Assembly (NCBI GenBank): GCA_032622095.1
Contig: CP136067.1
Coordinates: 60,210,893 to 60,274,892 of the forward strand
Length of the DNA: 64,000 nt
Source of the DNA: Siphonodentalium dalli
Lineage: Eukaryota; Mollusca; Scaphopoda; Gadilida; Siphonodentaliidae
Reading direction: 5' to 3'
Part shown: in pieces, positions 1 to 10,870 of the stretch
How the letters are laid out: the number at the start of each line of letters is the position of its first letter
How positions within the stretch are numbered: position 1 is the stretch's first letter
The notes under the pieces: model-generated
What the model saw: only the letters and a program-made list of their open reading frames with translations
Told to the model about the DNA's origin: nothing
The model's database searches: none
Translations under genes and position numbers: made by a program

Positions 1-522
1 CATAATCCGAATTAACGCTCCCAAATTATTATTTTATTTGACCTCGACTGGTGAAAAGTATTTGATTCGAGTCGATGAACCCACACATCAAAGCTCATGC
101 AGAATGATCAGATCTATGCCGATTTTTTACATTTGTTATTTCACGAGATATGTAATTCGGCCTGGTAATTATTGGTCTCGGACCAAATTCCGAATGAAGA
201 TGGATAACTCTAAAATAAAGTGCTCAAGTTGGGTCATTCTGAACTCCTCGACCTGTGACCCCTGCGGGCACTGTGACGGAATCTGACGAGGTTTGCCGAA
301 TGCAAGTTGGGTGTTAGATATTTGACAAGTCGCCCAAATATCAAGTTGATAAATAACACGTTTTTTTGACAATTTTATACTATAGTTGACTGTCGTTTTT
401 GGGCAATTAATCGATTAATCTATAACTGAAGCGCCATTTAAAAAAAAAATGTTGTTGGAATTTGATGATATGGGACCATCGAATCGGATTATGTAGCCTA
501 GTACTTTTAAACCATTATAATT
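1..522. other. Unassigned non-coding DNA
   Basis: I see no recognisable gene, transposon end or strong repeat. Open frames are short and overlap on both strands with no domain signature. Confidence 0.5.
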
Positions 523-1178
523 ATCCACTCACTGTTTCGTCCATATATAGTTCATCTCGCGGCTGATGCAATACTGGTAACGATATAGCAGGCCTACTCT
601 ATGACTATAGAGATGACTTTATACTCTCAACAACAGTTTCTACATAGCAACCACCCGCCAATTATGGGATCGATCCTCTAGTTACGTCCATGTACGAAAT
701 ATTATCCGATCTGCCTATGGGAGGCCAAATTCACATTTATTAATAATTGTGCTTCAGCGCAATCCAATTGCGCTTCATCGCAATTCAATTGCGCTTTGAA
801 CAGCGCAATTCGAAATTAATTGCGCTTCAGCGCAATTAATTTTCCATATATGGCTAAACCCCCAGTAAATTAATGAATAAATCCAATACAAAATTAATTG
901 CGCTAAAGAGCAATTATTTTCCCTATATATATGACTAACCCCGCTGAAGGCCGAAGCGCAATTATTTTCCCATATCAGGCTAATTTCCCCCAGTTCAGGG
1001 GTGTAAGCTTGTAAGAATAATTGCGATTGGGTTGAAGCGCAATTGATCTGAATCAGGCTGGATTGCGCTGAAGCGCAATTATTAATAAATGTGAATTTGG
1101 CATCCCATAGATGCCGCGGAAATATATTGGAACTATGTACATCCGACAAAGTCTAACATTTTGCATGACATTTTGGGA
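523..1178 (+). repeat. Left arm of outer inverted repeat (A), split by a MITE
   Basis: Bases 523-715 and 1108-1178 together match the reverse complement of 10423-10650, with substitutions and small indels. Shared landmarks include CCACTCACTGTTTCGTCC near the outer end and ACTATGTACATCCGAC near the inner end. The left copy carries a 392-bp insertion (716-1107) that the right copy lacks. The two copies are either ends of one composite element or two oppositely oriented members of one dispersed family; I cannot tell which. Confidence 0.8.
716..1107. mobile_element. Foldback MITE with iterated GCGC palindromes
   Basis: The ends are inverted copies of each other: TATGGGAGGCCAAATTCAC on the left, and TGGGATGCCAAATTCACA when the right end is reverse-complemented. 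The interior repeats the self-complementary motif ATTGCGCTTCAGCGCAAT and its half-sites many times. An imperfect 8-bp flank pair (gatctgcc / tagatgcc, against gagatgcc in the uninterrupted copy near 10490) fits an hAT-type target duplication. There is no coding capacity. The other arm of the outer inverted repeat supplies the empty site. Confidence 0.75.
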
Positions 1179-1554
1179 ATGTGTCGGATGGTACGTATTT
1201 GCACGAAACAACTATGGTACGAAACGTCCATCAATCTCGCATCAGATATCACGTGATTCACATTTTTCATGACGTTCCTCGCACTGAGTAATGGTAGCAA
1301 TGTTTGCTATTCGTCGAAATATCGAAAAGAAAGCGCCATGAATTGTTCTTAAACTCTCATTTTCGGGTAAATATCCATTAGATGCAACATTTATTGGTGT
1401 CATGAACATTTATGGTAGAAATAAATACACATGTAGCGATGAAATTCATTAATTGGAGACTGTCTTGCCACCCTGAATGGCCTGATCAGGCATAGTCCAA
1501 AATTGACTATACATTGAATGTATACTGTATAGTCCAACTTTCCCCATCGCTGGT
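1179..1554. other. Unassigned spacer
   Basis: This lies between the outer inverted-repeat arm and the RecQ-palindrome arm. It has no recognised gene and no visible counterpart on the right-hand side (6027-6731). A short self-complementary stretch around CTATACATTGAATGTATA (about 1507-1524) is the only structure noted. Confidence 0.45.
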
Positions 1555-1668
1555 AACGGAGCTTTTTCTTCAAGTCCGGAAAGGAAGAATGTGACGCAAG
1601 ATACGACCAAACCGCGATGTTTTCCGGGTAATACATGTGCTACTGCATCACCCTGACATACCTTTCAT
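1555..1668. repeat. Outer part of left arm of RecQ palindrome
   Basis: This 114-bp block is the near-exact reverse complement of 5913-6026. It ends in ACCTTTCAT, the 9-bp sequence that recurs at 4022-4030. With 4022-4752 it forms one arm of the RecQ-centred inverted repeat. The interruption between the two blocks is the transposon at 1669-4021. Confidence 0.9.
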
Positions 1669-1679
1669 TAGTCCGTAAA

Positions 1680-1720
1680 CCTGACTTTTATTATCAGAGC
1701 ATAGCTCTATAAAAGTCAGG
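1680..1720. repeat. Hairpin near left transposon end
   Basis: The 12-bp outer stem CCTGACTTTTAT / ATAAAAGTCAGG encloses a second inverted pair, AGAGC / GCTCT. The same inner pair occurs in the hairpin at 3969-4010, so both belong to the terminal inverted repeats of the 1669-4021 element. Confidence 0.85.
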
Positions 1721-3000
1721 ACTGTATATCACTGAAAGCAGTACTCCGTCACTAATCATTGGTATGGACATTTACTCGACTTTTCACAAGCGATAACACA
1801 CACTAAAAAATATTATTTAACAACCAAAACTACCACATACTTGTAGATCAGAGCTTCTAGTACATTTCTAGTGTGGTGTCAATGCATGTTTCAGATGTTA
1901 GTCGTGACATTCTTCGCATAAAGCGAGAGCATATTTCTACCGCCTCGAACTTTCAGCCATTTTGTATTTGTAAAAATCCGTCAAAACAGTGAATAAGGAA
2001 TCGGAAACGGAACGAACATAATTGGATTCCGGCTATAACATGTTCTTGTTTGTTTCGAGTTTATTTTCGATTCAAATATTTTTAAACTTTAAAAGCACAT
2101 ATAACAACAATGGATAACACGATGAGTTTGGAGACAACGATATATATATGTATATTCAAATGTTTTTAAAGGTTACCCATGCATATACTTTCTATTTTTG
2201 TTTTAAAATATGCATGTTCAGACCTGCACGTTTTGAGCTTTGGTGGGGGTATTTAATTAAAATTTCATCATGGGTCATGTTGGAAGGTGCGACCTTGTTT
2301 GGATATTAATCTCATATTAACCTCAATAATTCAGTATACTTTTAATTATCAGTGTGCTCTCGTTGCCTGTGAGCTTATTTTGACCCAAAGAGTCTATCCC
2401 CGCGTCGATTGGTAGAACATGACTATTTAAAATATGCGGAAACCGCATTAGAATGTCCTAACACACGTTAAAGTGTGCCATTAATATCATTGTCAGCATG
2501 TCTACCAACACGAAGAAAAGCCTCAATTTCCAAAAGCTGAGCATCTACCCAATACGCCAAACATATTTATGTGGCGTACATATGACCCATCGGCTGCCAT
2601 TGTGTTTATATCTCCATACCTATGTGTGTGTATAGGTTCATGAGAAATAAACTTATTGATTATATATGTATATATGCATGTAACCATTTCATAATCACCA
2701 TCGTCATCATCCGACATCAACATATTATTATTATTAAAATCATCATCGCCATGACATCATCATATATCATCAAATCATTTTTTTTAAGGGCGTGGCTAAA
2801 GTGCCTTATTAGGTGTCCAAATTATTATTCCAACCTCTTTCGTGAAGACCAAATGTTTACATCCTAATTGAGTGAGAATTTTCCAAATTGACACCCTAAC
2901 TTACCAACTGTCGTCAAATTGTAATATATATGTAAGGTAGCCATACGGTGTTTTAGCGGCGTAGGTAATCGGCTTTAACTAATTGACGACTCTTAGACTA

Positions 3001-3152
3001 TAATATTCAGATAGTTGTCTCGGTTTCGACTCCATATTGTCGCCAATGCTTTGTCAACGTTATTGGCACGTATATCTTATATATATACGCATAGCGATGG
3101 CGACGTGGTCGGAACTTGGGCGTTTGATACCGAGACCACTATTTGAATATTA
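3001..3152. mobile_element. Small MITE-like inverted-repeat element
   Basis: The ends read TAATATTCAGATAGTTGTCT and, reverse-complemented, TAATATTCAAATAGTGGTCT, followed by a shared CGGT. Total length is about 152 bp with no coding content. It lies inside the 1669-4021 transposon, so it was either captured or inserted later. Confidence 0.6.
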
Positions 3153-3968
3153 ATGTGTGTTCCAGAACGAAAAAGTTGAAGAAAATCAACAAATTTGTTA
3201 ATTTAAAAACAATTCAAACGTTAGTGTATTCCATGCCTCAGCCCGGACATATATACCAAATTTCATTAATATCCATTGAGAAACAACGGTCCAAACATAA
3301 CACTCCGTTTACACATTTTAGTTGGAGCCGGCCACGGCCTTGGCTTACACTTTATATTGTGTCCCCACACATATCGCCACGCCCTTGGTCATTGTTTCTT
3401 TGAAATCAAACTCCATTGTTTATTAAAACTTAAAATTCAAAAAATAGTTGTTGCTGTTGCTTTCACTCGGCCGATCGTCTGATCTCCTTTCCGGTTATGT
3501 AGTTGTAAGTTCGTTCCGCCTGTTCCGTTCCGTCAATTTACTACAGATAAAGTTTTAAATGTTGACAAATTAACGGTCTCGGATTTATCTCAAAGTTCGG
3601 ATTATATTTCGAGAGTCAGGTATTGTACACAATGCCTTCGTAATCTGCCATTATCACTTGATCTTACAACATAATGGTAGCAGATAAAACCATCTAGTTA
3701 TATGTGAATTTGGTGATTGAAATGAGGCGGGGTAGTGTCTAATTTTTTGCCGAAATAGTTTTTCGGCAAGCAGTCTACCATGTATTTTTAAAACAACTAC
3801 AAATGTCACATTTTTATTTTTTTCGTCGGGTAGCTTGTTGATACTCACTCAGAACAGATTAGTCTTCAACATAATTTATATACAATGTTTGTATTTTCAT
3901 GTTATAAGTGGGAAAAAAATTCATAATAATGGAAAAGCACTTGGAGGTCGTGAATAAAGCTACGGCGG

Positions 3969-4010
3969 CCCAACTATTCGAGAGCGTCTAGCTCTGTTTG
4001 AATAGTTGGG
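3969..4010. repeat. Hairpin near right transposon end
   Basis: The outer stem CCCAACTATTC / GAATAGTTGGG encloses AGAGC / GCTCT. It mirrors the hairpin at 1680-1720 at the other end of the same element. Confidence 0.85.
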
Positions 4011-4021
4011 TTCACCAACTA

Positions 4022-4752
4022 ACCTTTCATATTCCTTTTCCAAAAATGAGAGATTTATTGAGAATATTCCGCTGGAGCCGACGGTTTTTTAAACAGTTTT
4101 AAACATTGGGTTTGCTCGATCGAACTCCGGTCACACCGCACTCGCTGTCGTGAGAGCAAGTATTTTCGTACCCTGACCAGCTCGTACCCTCCGAAAAAGT
4201 AAATTCGTACTCTAGCCCGAAACTATTTAGATATTTCAATAAGGCGTGCGTTCAGTTTCTCATCTAATAACTTTGCTTATCTCATTTTTAACCGGGATTG
4301 AACGTATACTATGGAACCCACAGTGATCTCTTGGATGTAAAAGATACAGAAATAGAACAGTAACATGCCTGATGTCTTGGACGTGAAAGATACAGAAGTA
4401 GAACAGAAACCTGCCTATATATATATATACATACAAATTAAATTAAATAACCATACTTACCTGTTTTCAATCATCGTATTTCATCACTATGCGCCGTGTC
4501 GTAATCCAGTTTCTCGTCTAATAACATAAATTTGTCCACCCTGTTTTTAGGGAATGGGTCCTGGGTCTTTGCCATTGGGAAACAAATTGCGTCATAGAGG
4601 TTTACACTTAGTAAGGCCTATGATCGATAACGATTATAGTATGGAGAGTTGTCAGTGTGAAAATAGTGTAATCAAATACTTTGATGTATATTATATTTGC
4701 CAATAAAAAACATCAAAACAATAATACATATTACAAATAAAAAAAACAAGAA
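4022..4752. repeat. Inner part of left arm of RecQ palindrome
   Basis: The near-exact reverse complement of this block runs from 5185 to 5921. Differences are few, for example one base at 4628 against its partner near 5313. Arms this similar imply a recent inverted duplication, or maintenance by gene conversion. Confidence 0.9.
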
Positions 4753-4788
4753 TATGTGCATAGATAATATCATTCACCACAGGCTCAC

Positions 4789-5177
4789 GCGTTTGCCATC
4801 GCACGTACATACATTCCCGTGAACAGAAACTGCAGCAGTTGCAGCGAGCGCAATTACATTTTAGTTTATTGCACATCAAGTTACACTTGATGTCCGAGAC
4901 AACTAACGGGCTCATTCCATCAACAATAAATTGTTTGAGAATCGCCGCTCGATAACAATGACTTCCTGAAAGTATACCAGAAACCTCTTCAGGACAACAG
5001 CCGTGCCTCAGCACAACTGCAGAACTTTGCCTGCCATCACGGCCTGCACGGCCCACCTCCTGCCAATAAGAAATACAACTTGCTGGTGCACCCCAGTGCA
5101 CAACAATGTCGACATCAGGGATGTCCATCCCCATGCCAAATGCTATCGTAGCGACAAGAACTCTCGTATTCCCATGT
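4789..5177 (-). pseudogene. RecQ-family DNA helicase exon fragment
   Basis: On the minus strand one open frame reads helicase motif V ([13 protein letters not shown]) and, after a WG-P stretch, motif VI ([12 protein letters not shown]), both hallmarks of RecQ superfamily 2 helicases. A cysteine-rich tail ([18 protein letters not shown]) follows, as expected for a zinc-binding RecQ C-terminal region. The segment is preceded by a good splice acceptor (TTTCAG, exon from 5177) and is followed by a possible donor (GTGAGC at 4788-4783). It therefore looks like one internal exon captured with its splice sites. The upstream motifs (Walker A, DEAH box) are absent from the window. It fills the 432-bp centre of the inverted repeat. 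It could be part of a live gene extending elsewhere, but no other RecQ exon is visible. Confidence 0.8.
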
Positions 5178-5184
5178 CTGAAAT

Positions 5185-6026
5185 TTCTTGTTTTTTTTAT
5201 TTGTAATATGTATTATTGTTTTGATGTTTTTTATTGGCAAATATAATATACATCAAAGTATTTGATTACACTATTTTCACACTGACAACTCTCCATACTA
5301 TAATCGTTATCGGTCATAGGCCTTACTAAGTGTAAACCTCTATGACGCAATTTGTTTCCCAATGGCAAAGACCCAGGACCCATTCCCTAAAAACAGGGTG
5401 GACAAATTTATGTTATTAGACGAGAAACTGGATTACGACACGGCGCATAGTGATGAAATACGACGATTGAAAACAGGTAAGTATGGTTATTTAATTTAAT
5501 TTGTATGTATATATATATATATATATAGGCAGGTTTCTGTTCTACTTCTGTATCTTTCACGTCCAAGACATCAGGCATGTTACTGTTCTATTTCTGTATC
5601 TTTTACGTCCAAGAGATCACTGTGGGTTCCATAGTATACGTTCAATCCCGGTTAAAAATGAGCTAAGCAAAGTTATTAGATGAGAAACTGAACGCACGCC
5701 TTATTGAAATATCTAAATAGTTTCGCGCTAGAGTACGAATTTACTTTTTCGGAGGGTACGAGCTGGTCAGGGTACGAAAATACTTGCTCCCACGACAGCG
5801 AGTGCGGTGTGACCGGAGTTCGATCGAGCAAACCCAATGTTTAAAACTGTTTAAAAAACCGTCGGCTCCAGCGGAATATTCTCAATAAATCTCTCATTTT
5901 TGGAAAAGGAATATGAAAGGTATGTCAGGGTGATGCAGTAGCACATGTATTACCCGGAAAACATCGCGGTTTGGTCGTATCTTGCGTCACATTCTTCCTT
6001 TCCGGACTTGAAGAAAAAGCTCCGTT
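5185..6026. repeat. Right, uninterrupted arm of RecQ palindrome
   Basis: This 842-bp block is the reverse complement of 4022-4752 plus 1555-1668. It spans the pre-insertion site ATGAAAGGT (5913-5921) of the transposon at 1669-4021. The symmetrical arrangement places the RecQ exon exactly at the axis. Confidence 0.9.
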
Positions 6027-6343
6027 GCGAGGCATGGGGGAAATTTCGACGGGATATCTTTAGTATCCCGTAGATTTTCGACTAGATCAGGCAGTGATCT
6101 TCATCATCATGGCTTAGTTGGCCAAGGCCTTAGCTTAGCATTGGTAACAGCTAACTGAGCTCTGTATAAGTGTATTGACTATTATGAGTGTGACAATTTT
6201 TGTGAACATGGCGATGGTCACTCAATAAATTGACTAATTTGGTAATTTTTCGACTCAGTCGAGCAGGTGCAAACATATACGTTTGATTTAAGCACAGCCT
6301 CAGGCCTTCTAAAATCTAAGTTAATCTAACACTAACACTAGTA
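6027..6343. other. Unassigned spacer
   Basis: No gene is recognised. A short local hairpin (ACGGGATA / TATCCCGT, about 6049-6073) is present. Confidence 0.4.
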
Positions 6344-6667
6344 ACAGGTCAGGGAGAACCCAAAATCGATGTACTAAACCTCGATTTGTGTAAAAAACCT
6401 CGATCGAGGTTCTTCGAGATCATGATGTGACCACTTGTCAAAATATACACCAATGATATAAGGGGAAACACTCTAAACCAAATATGATACTAATGGAAGT
6501 AATATAGACATTATAATGTGGAATATTTCATCTTACACTCTCTAACTTCTAAGTGAGTCCATGTAACTAGCTTTTGTAACTGATCACATGATCTCGAAGA
6601 ACCTCGATCAAGTTTTTTTACACAAATCGAGGTTTAGTACATCGATTTTGGGTTCTTCCTGACCTGT
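6344..6667. mobile_element. 324-bp MITE with terminal inverted repeats of about 80 bp
   Basis: The left end begins ACAGGTCAGGGAGAACCC and the right end finishes with its imperfect complement (GGGTTCTTCCTGACCTGT). The inverted homology continues through repeated CCTCGAT/ATCGAGG blocks for about 80 bp on each side. The interior is AT-rich and non-coding. I could not find a convincing target duplication, so the superfamily stays open. Confidence 0.8.
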
Positions 6668-6855
6668 CTAAACAGTGAGTGATAAATAAATAAATTTGTA
6701 TTAATATTTACATATAAGAAGACATAGGTATGAATCAAACATCCATATTCCTCTCCCTGCTACTGCCAACTGGTCATTTTACAGTGTACAAATCATGTGT
6801 CCATTTCAGCAGTTCCCATGGTTGACAGGAAGTTGTGAGTGGACATAATGTACAG

Positions 6856-8680
6856 TAGAGGTGGGCCGATAATCGGTATCTGGCCGATAACTTTGTTATC
6901 GGTAACATATCGGTATCGGCAAAATATCACAAACTTGCCGATATCATCGCCGATATAGAAGACGTTGCACAGATTACTACAGAACCGTTACAAATTCGTA
7001 TGGATGACGGCAAAACGATGTAACAGTAACTTAAAGGTGTCATATTTGTGTATAAAGTACATCATTTTGGATAAAAATCGCTCAGTGGTAGGCCTAAGCA
7101 TAATTACATGTAATTAATGCAGACATAGTATATCGTTTTATGGATACTTGCAATGGGCTACAGTGTACTGTCAGTGACACAAAATCAAATCGGGATCGCA
7201 AACATCTATTAGCACTGAGCAGTGAGCATTATGAGCAATAGGGTACCCTGATTGACAGAGTGAAAGCTCAAATAAACATGTGTTGAATAGTGTCGGGATG
7301 AACGGCCTTTGAAATTCAGGCTGAGCAACTTCAATGACCGTGTGTAAAAACTTTCTAATTAGGCCTACAAGCATCACACGTCGCATATATTTTGCGTATA
7401 ATGCAACAGTCAAGTACAAATGCTCATCGAGTCATCATGTTCACAAACATGTCAATTCCATGCTTTCATCACTCAAATGTTTAGCGGCAACATCAAACAG
7501 ACACGTGCAGTCCATGCCATGAAGTCACACATCCGGTGACTGCATTGTGCTTTGATCATGCACACCGATCATTGGCTTCCAAAAGAGCTCAATTGCGCGC
7601 GCACGAGGTGTGAGATGGTCTGCCAAGTTGAGCACGTACCGAGTCGTACTCAGTAACCCCTGCTGATCCGGTCTTAGACTCTGTCGTAATGATGTACATG
7701 AATGTACAAATATAGCCCGGAAATAACCGGTATTAATTGTGTTTTGTCTATACTCTATAGAAACCAATTTATGTGGTGTCCCGACATTTAGTGAATTTGA
7801 ATGGATGTGAATAAGATGATGAACAAATAATCCCTCTGTACTAGTACACAGGGTCGGGAAAAATCGTCACGTGACCGTGCAGTCTTAGTAAACCTCGACC
7901 AAGTTTAGTATAAACAATATTTATTCCTCGATTAATAATAATGTGTACATAATATATTGAACAAATATCCTGCCTAGACACTCATGGTAAATTTTATTTC
8001 CGTATCGGTGGGAATTCCCCGATCTGCGAAAGGTAATTAATATTCATGTTTCCAATATAGCATAGCGTCCCGTGACTCCTTATCTATCGATATAATTTGT
8101 GGGCGGGGACCAGGCTAATATAGCCATGTTTACAGTTTGATTGACGTGCGACACCAGCCTTCCGCAAATTTCTGACGACTGAATTGGAATTTATTTTCAA
8201 TGTATATATGACAAAATGTTTGTCCAGATTCCAATGTGTATGCGGAAGTTCTTTGATCGTCAATAAAGACTGCCATTAACTCGAAAGATTTTTAATTTAT
8301 GCGTGCACAATATTCTGACATTGATGCCGCGTGCAGCCCAAACTTTAAACATAATTATTTCCGTGGGCAATCCTGATGTCATGCCATCGTTCCCCAAGTA
8401 TATACTTACCGTCGGGAATTCACTTACTAGTAATGTCCAGTATACTTACCATGTTCACAATGTATATATACTTGTAGGCTACGTGTCGTCCCCGATTTCT
8501 ATGTCGACATCCGCCGATATATATCCTTACACAGTATACACGGATGTTTCAGTTTACTTAAATTGTATTCATATTATTGGGATATATACAGGTCTGTATA
8601 ATATATCGGTATCTGCCGATAACAAAACGTAATTTATCGGTATCGGCGTTACCGATAACACCAGTATCGGCCCATCTCTA
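6856..8680. mobile_element. hAT-like non-autonomous transposon, 1.8 kb
   Basis: A perfect 8-bp duplication ATGTACAG flanks the element (6848-6855 and 8681-8688) and fits the hAT nTnnnnAn preference. The ends are inverted repeats: TAGAGGTGGGCCGATA on the left, TAGAGATGGGCCGATA in reverse complement on the right. Both subterminal regions carry many copies of CCGATA/TATCGG, consistent with transposase-binding sites. No transposase frame is seen. It interrupts the foldback element at 6732-10415. Confidence 0.9.
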
Positions 8681-8797
8681 ATGTACAGGCCAGTTATATC
8701 AACAAAGAATTTAAAATTGTTGACAGTTGTCATGCCCAGTGATCACTTCCTGTGGTCAGTTAGCTATTTCCTGTGAACTGCAGAAATGGACACAGGA

Positions 8798-10363
8798 CTT
8801 CTATCTATCTATCGTTACTGGAGACCCCCTTATCGGGTATTATATCCAGTGCGCGTCTGTGCAGAATAGAGGTAGCGTTTGTTCAGAAAGGAGATGACAG
8901 TGAGATAGGAGAATAAGGTTTATAGGTTTTATGTTACAGAAGAGAGATAAAAACAGTTAAAAACACTAGGTTAAAAGAATGATAATTTGAGCCAATTATT
9001 TGATATGCTGGTACACACCCTTTCTGAACATGTCAGGGTCTGAGAGTGTGACCAGGTCAGGGTTTAGGTTATTCCAGAGAATTGCAGTGGCAGGGAAGAA
9101 GGAATATCTGAAGTAATTTGGGCCTGTGTGAATGCGTCTGGATGTTTCCTGATGGTGGAATCGAGTTTTTCTTGTGGGCTTTTCAAGATATGTTGGAATT
9201 TGAATTTCCACATGGTTTTGGATGTTTTTTTTGGAAGAGACACAGCCGTGATATATTTCTTCTGGCCTCCAGTGATTTTAAATTTAGATCAGAAGTCATA
9301 GCCGAAACACTTGCATATCTTGAATATTGATTTTTTATCCACCGTACAGCCCTGTTCTGAACTTTTTCAATTTCTATGATATTTGTGGCTGTGTAAGGTG
9401 ACCATGCGCTTGCTGCATATTCTAATTTAGGCCGTACCACAGCTTGATATGCTATTTTACGAATAAATTTTTGGTTTCTTATATTTCTTTTCAGGAATCC
9501 AAGGGTTTGGTTTGCACTTGATGTTATTTTATTTATATGTTCGTTGAATGACATGTTTGTGGTTAGGTCAACCCCGAGATAGCGGGCTGTGCTGTTATGT
9601 TGCAAGATTTGCCCATGCAAGATGTATTGATGGTAAACTGGGTTTTTCTTGCGAGCCTGCGTTAATACTTGGCATTTTCCCGGATTGAACGACATATCCC
9701 ATTTTCTTTCCCATTCCTCCAATTTAATTAGATCGGTTTGTAGAGTGTTGTGATCTGAGGGGCTTTTGATGGTTATATATATGGCTGTGTCATCTGCAAA
9801 AAGTCTGGTTTGTGATATTAATTTGTCAGGGAGGTCATTAATATACAGTAGAAACAGTAGGGGGCCCAGGACAGAGCCCTGGGGCACCCCTGATGTGACA
9901 GGGACTGAAGCTGAGGTTTCCCCTTCCAGGACAACTACTTGTCTGCGGCCATATAGGAAGGATCTAATCCAGTTTAAGATTGGGCCTCTGATGCCGTGTT
10001 CATTTAATTTGTAGAGTAGCTTTATGTGGTTGACTTTATCAAAAGCTTTGCTAAAATCTAACAGTATAAAGTCAGTTTGGTGTCCTGCAAAAGGTTTCCA
10101 ACAAGGTTGTCAATAAGTTGTACTAATTGTGTTTCGCAGGACCGACGTTCACGAAAGCCATGTTGTAAGTCATACAGGATGTTATGGGTTTTGAAGTGAG
10201 TACTTAATATACTACTTATATGAGATGCAATTATATGCTCTGCAATCTTACACATGATACATGTTAAGGTGATTGGCCTGTAGTTTGAGGGGTCGGTTTT
10301 ATCTCCCTTTTTAAATATTGGGACTACATTGCCTTTTGTCCAGTCATTTGGTAACTTGTACAC
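8798..10363 (-). pseudogene. Non-LTR retrotransposon RT remnant (CR1/Jockey-like)
   Basis: Read on the minus strand, a 5'-truncated reverse transcriptase starts near 10363. It contains VVPIFKKGDKTDPSNYRPI, DFSKAFDKVNH (motif A), the PQGSVLGPLLFLLYINDLP block and the catalytic LFADDTAIY. A C-terminal segment with the FFPATAILWNNLNP-type ending follows. At least two frameshifts break it, near 10085 and near 9195. The 3' end runs into a short GATA-type repeat (ctatctatct on the plus strand, about 8801-8814), a usual LINE tail. There is no endonuclease domain because of 5' truncation. The clade is inferred from motif style only. Confidence 0.9.
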
Positions 10364-10422
10364 TGTAAAATGACCAGTTGGCAGTAGCAGGGAGAGGAAT
10401 ATGGCTGTTTGATTCCCAAAAT

Positions 10423-10650
10423 GTCATGCAAAATGTTAGACTTTGTCGGATGTACATAGTACCGATATATTTCCGCGGCATCTCAGATAATATTTTGTAC
10501 AGGGAGTCAGGGACGTAACTAGAGGATCCCCACTGGCGGGGGGTTGAGAGTATAAAGTCATCTCTATAGTCATAGAGTAGGCCTACATATCGTTACCAGT
10601 ATTGCATCAGCCGCAAGTTGAACTATATATGGACGAAACAGTGAGTGGAT
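10423..10650 (-). repeat. Right arm of outer inverted repeat (A')
   Basis: The reverse complement matches 523-715 plus 1108-1178. It lacks the MITE found in the left arm and so shows the uninterrupted sequence. Confidence 0.8.
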
Positions 10651-10681
10651 AAATAATACATTCAACAACGAATTTCTCAAC

Positions 10682-10870
10682 ATGTGTATCGATGACTATA
10701 ACATTATTATTAAGCAGACCCAGACAAGTGCTCTGGCTGTGGAGAAACTAAAACAAAGGCTTTATAGCAAACTAAAGCGAGGAAAATCTCCTGACTCATT
10801 TGGACTGACAATGGAACATCTAATATACTCAGGAGATAAATTCTTACAATATATTGTCGAGCTCATCAAT
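10682..10870 (+). pseudogene. RT remnant 2, upstream piece
   Basis: The frame includes KLKRGKSPDSFGLTMEHL, which resembles the region just before the palm domain in LINE reverse transcriptases (KxxGpDgl-type). The protein appears to continue at about 11965 after an interruption of about 1.1 kb. Confidence 0.65.

Larger units (their letters stand above)
1669..4021. mobile_element. 2.35-kb non-autonomous DNA transposon, 9-bp TSD
   Basis: The element is flanked by direct repeats ACCTTTCAT (1660-1668 and 4022-4030). The opposite palindrome arm holds the same flanks with one copy only (reverse complement at 5913-5921), so this is a proven insertion with an empty site in cis. The ends are imperfect inverted repeats starting TAGT, and each contains a hairpin with an inner AGAGC/GCTCT stem (1680-1720 and 3969-4010). 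No transposase is visible; open frames inside are short and unrecognised. A 9-bp duplication is typical of Mutator/MULE-type elements, but the superfamily is inferred from that alone. Confidence 0.85.
6732..10415. mobile_element. Foldback element split by a hAT and a LINE
   Basis: The outer ends at 6732-6787 and 10364-10415 are inverted copies (GCCAACTGGTCATTTTACAG and its complement). Inner arms also match: GTGTCCATTTCAGCAGTTC at 6799 against GAACTGCAGAAATGGACAC at 8772. Removing the hAT element (6856-8680) and the LINE remnant (about 8798-10363) leaves an original element of roughly 290 bp that is almost entirely stem. The order of events reads as foldback first, then hAT and LINE insertions. 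Confidence 0.7.

Noticed and set aside
2523-2867. Frames rich in ATCATC repeats
   Set aside because: Low-complexity trinucleotide DNA explains them.
9118-10014. Plus-strand open frames at 9118-9330 and 9766-10014
   Set aside because: They are antisense shadows of the minus-strand reverse transcriptase.
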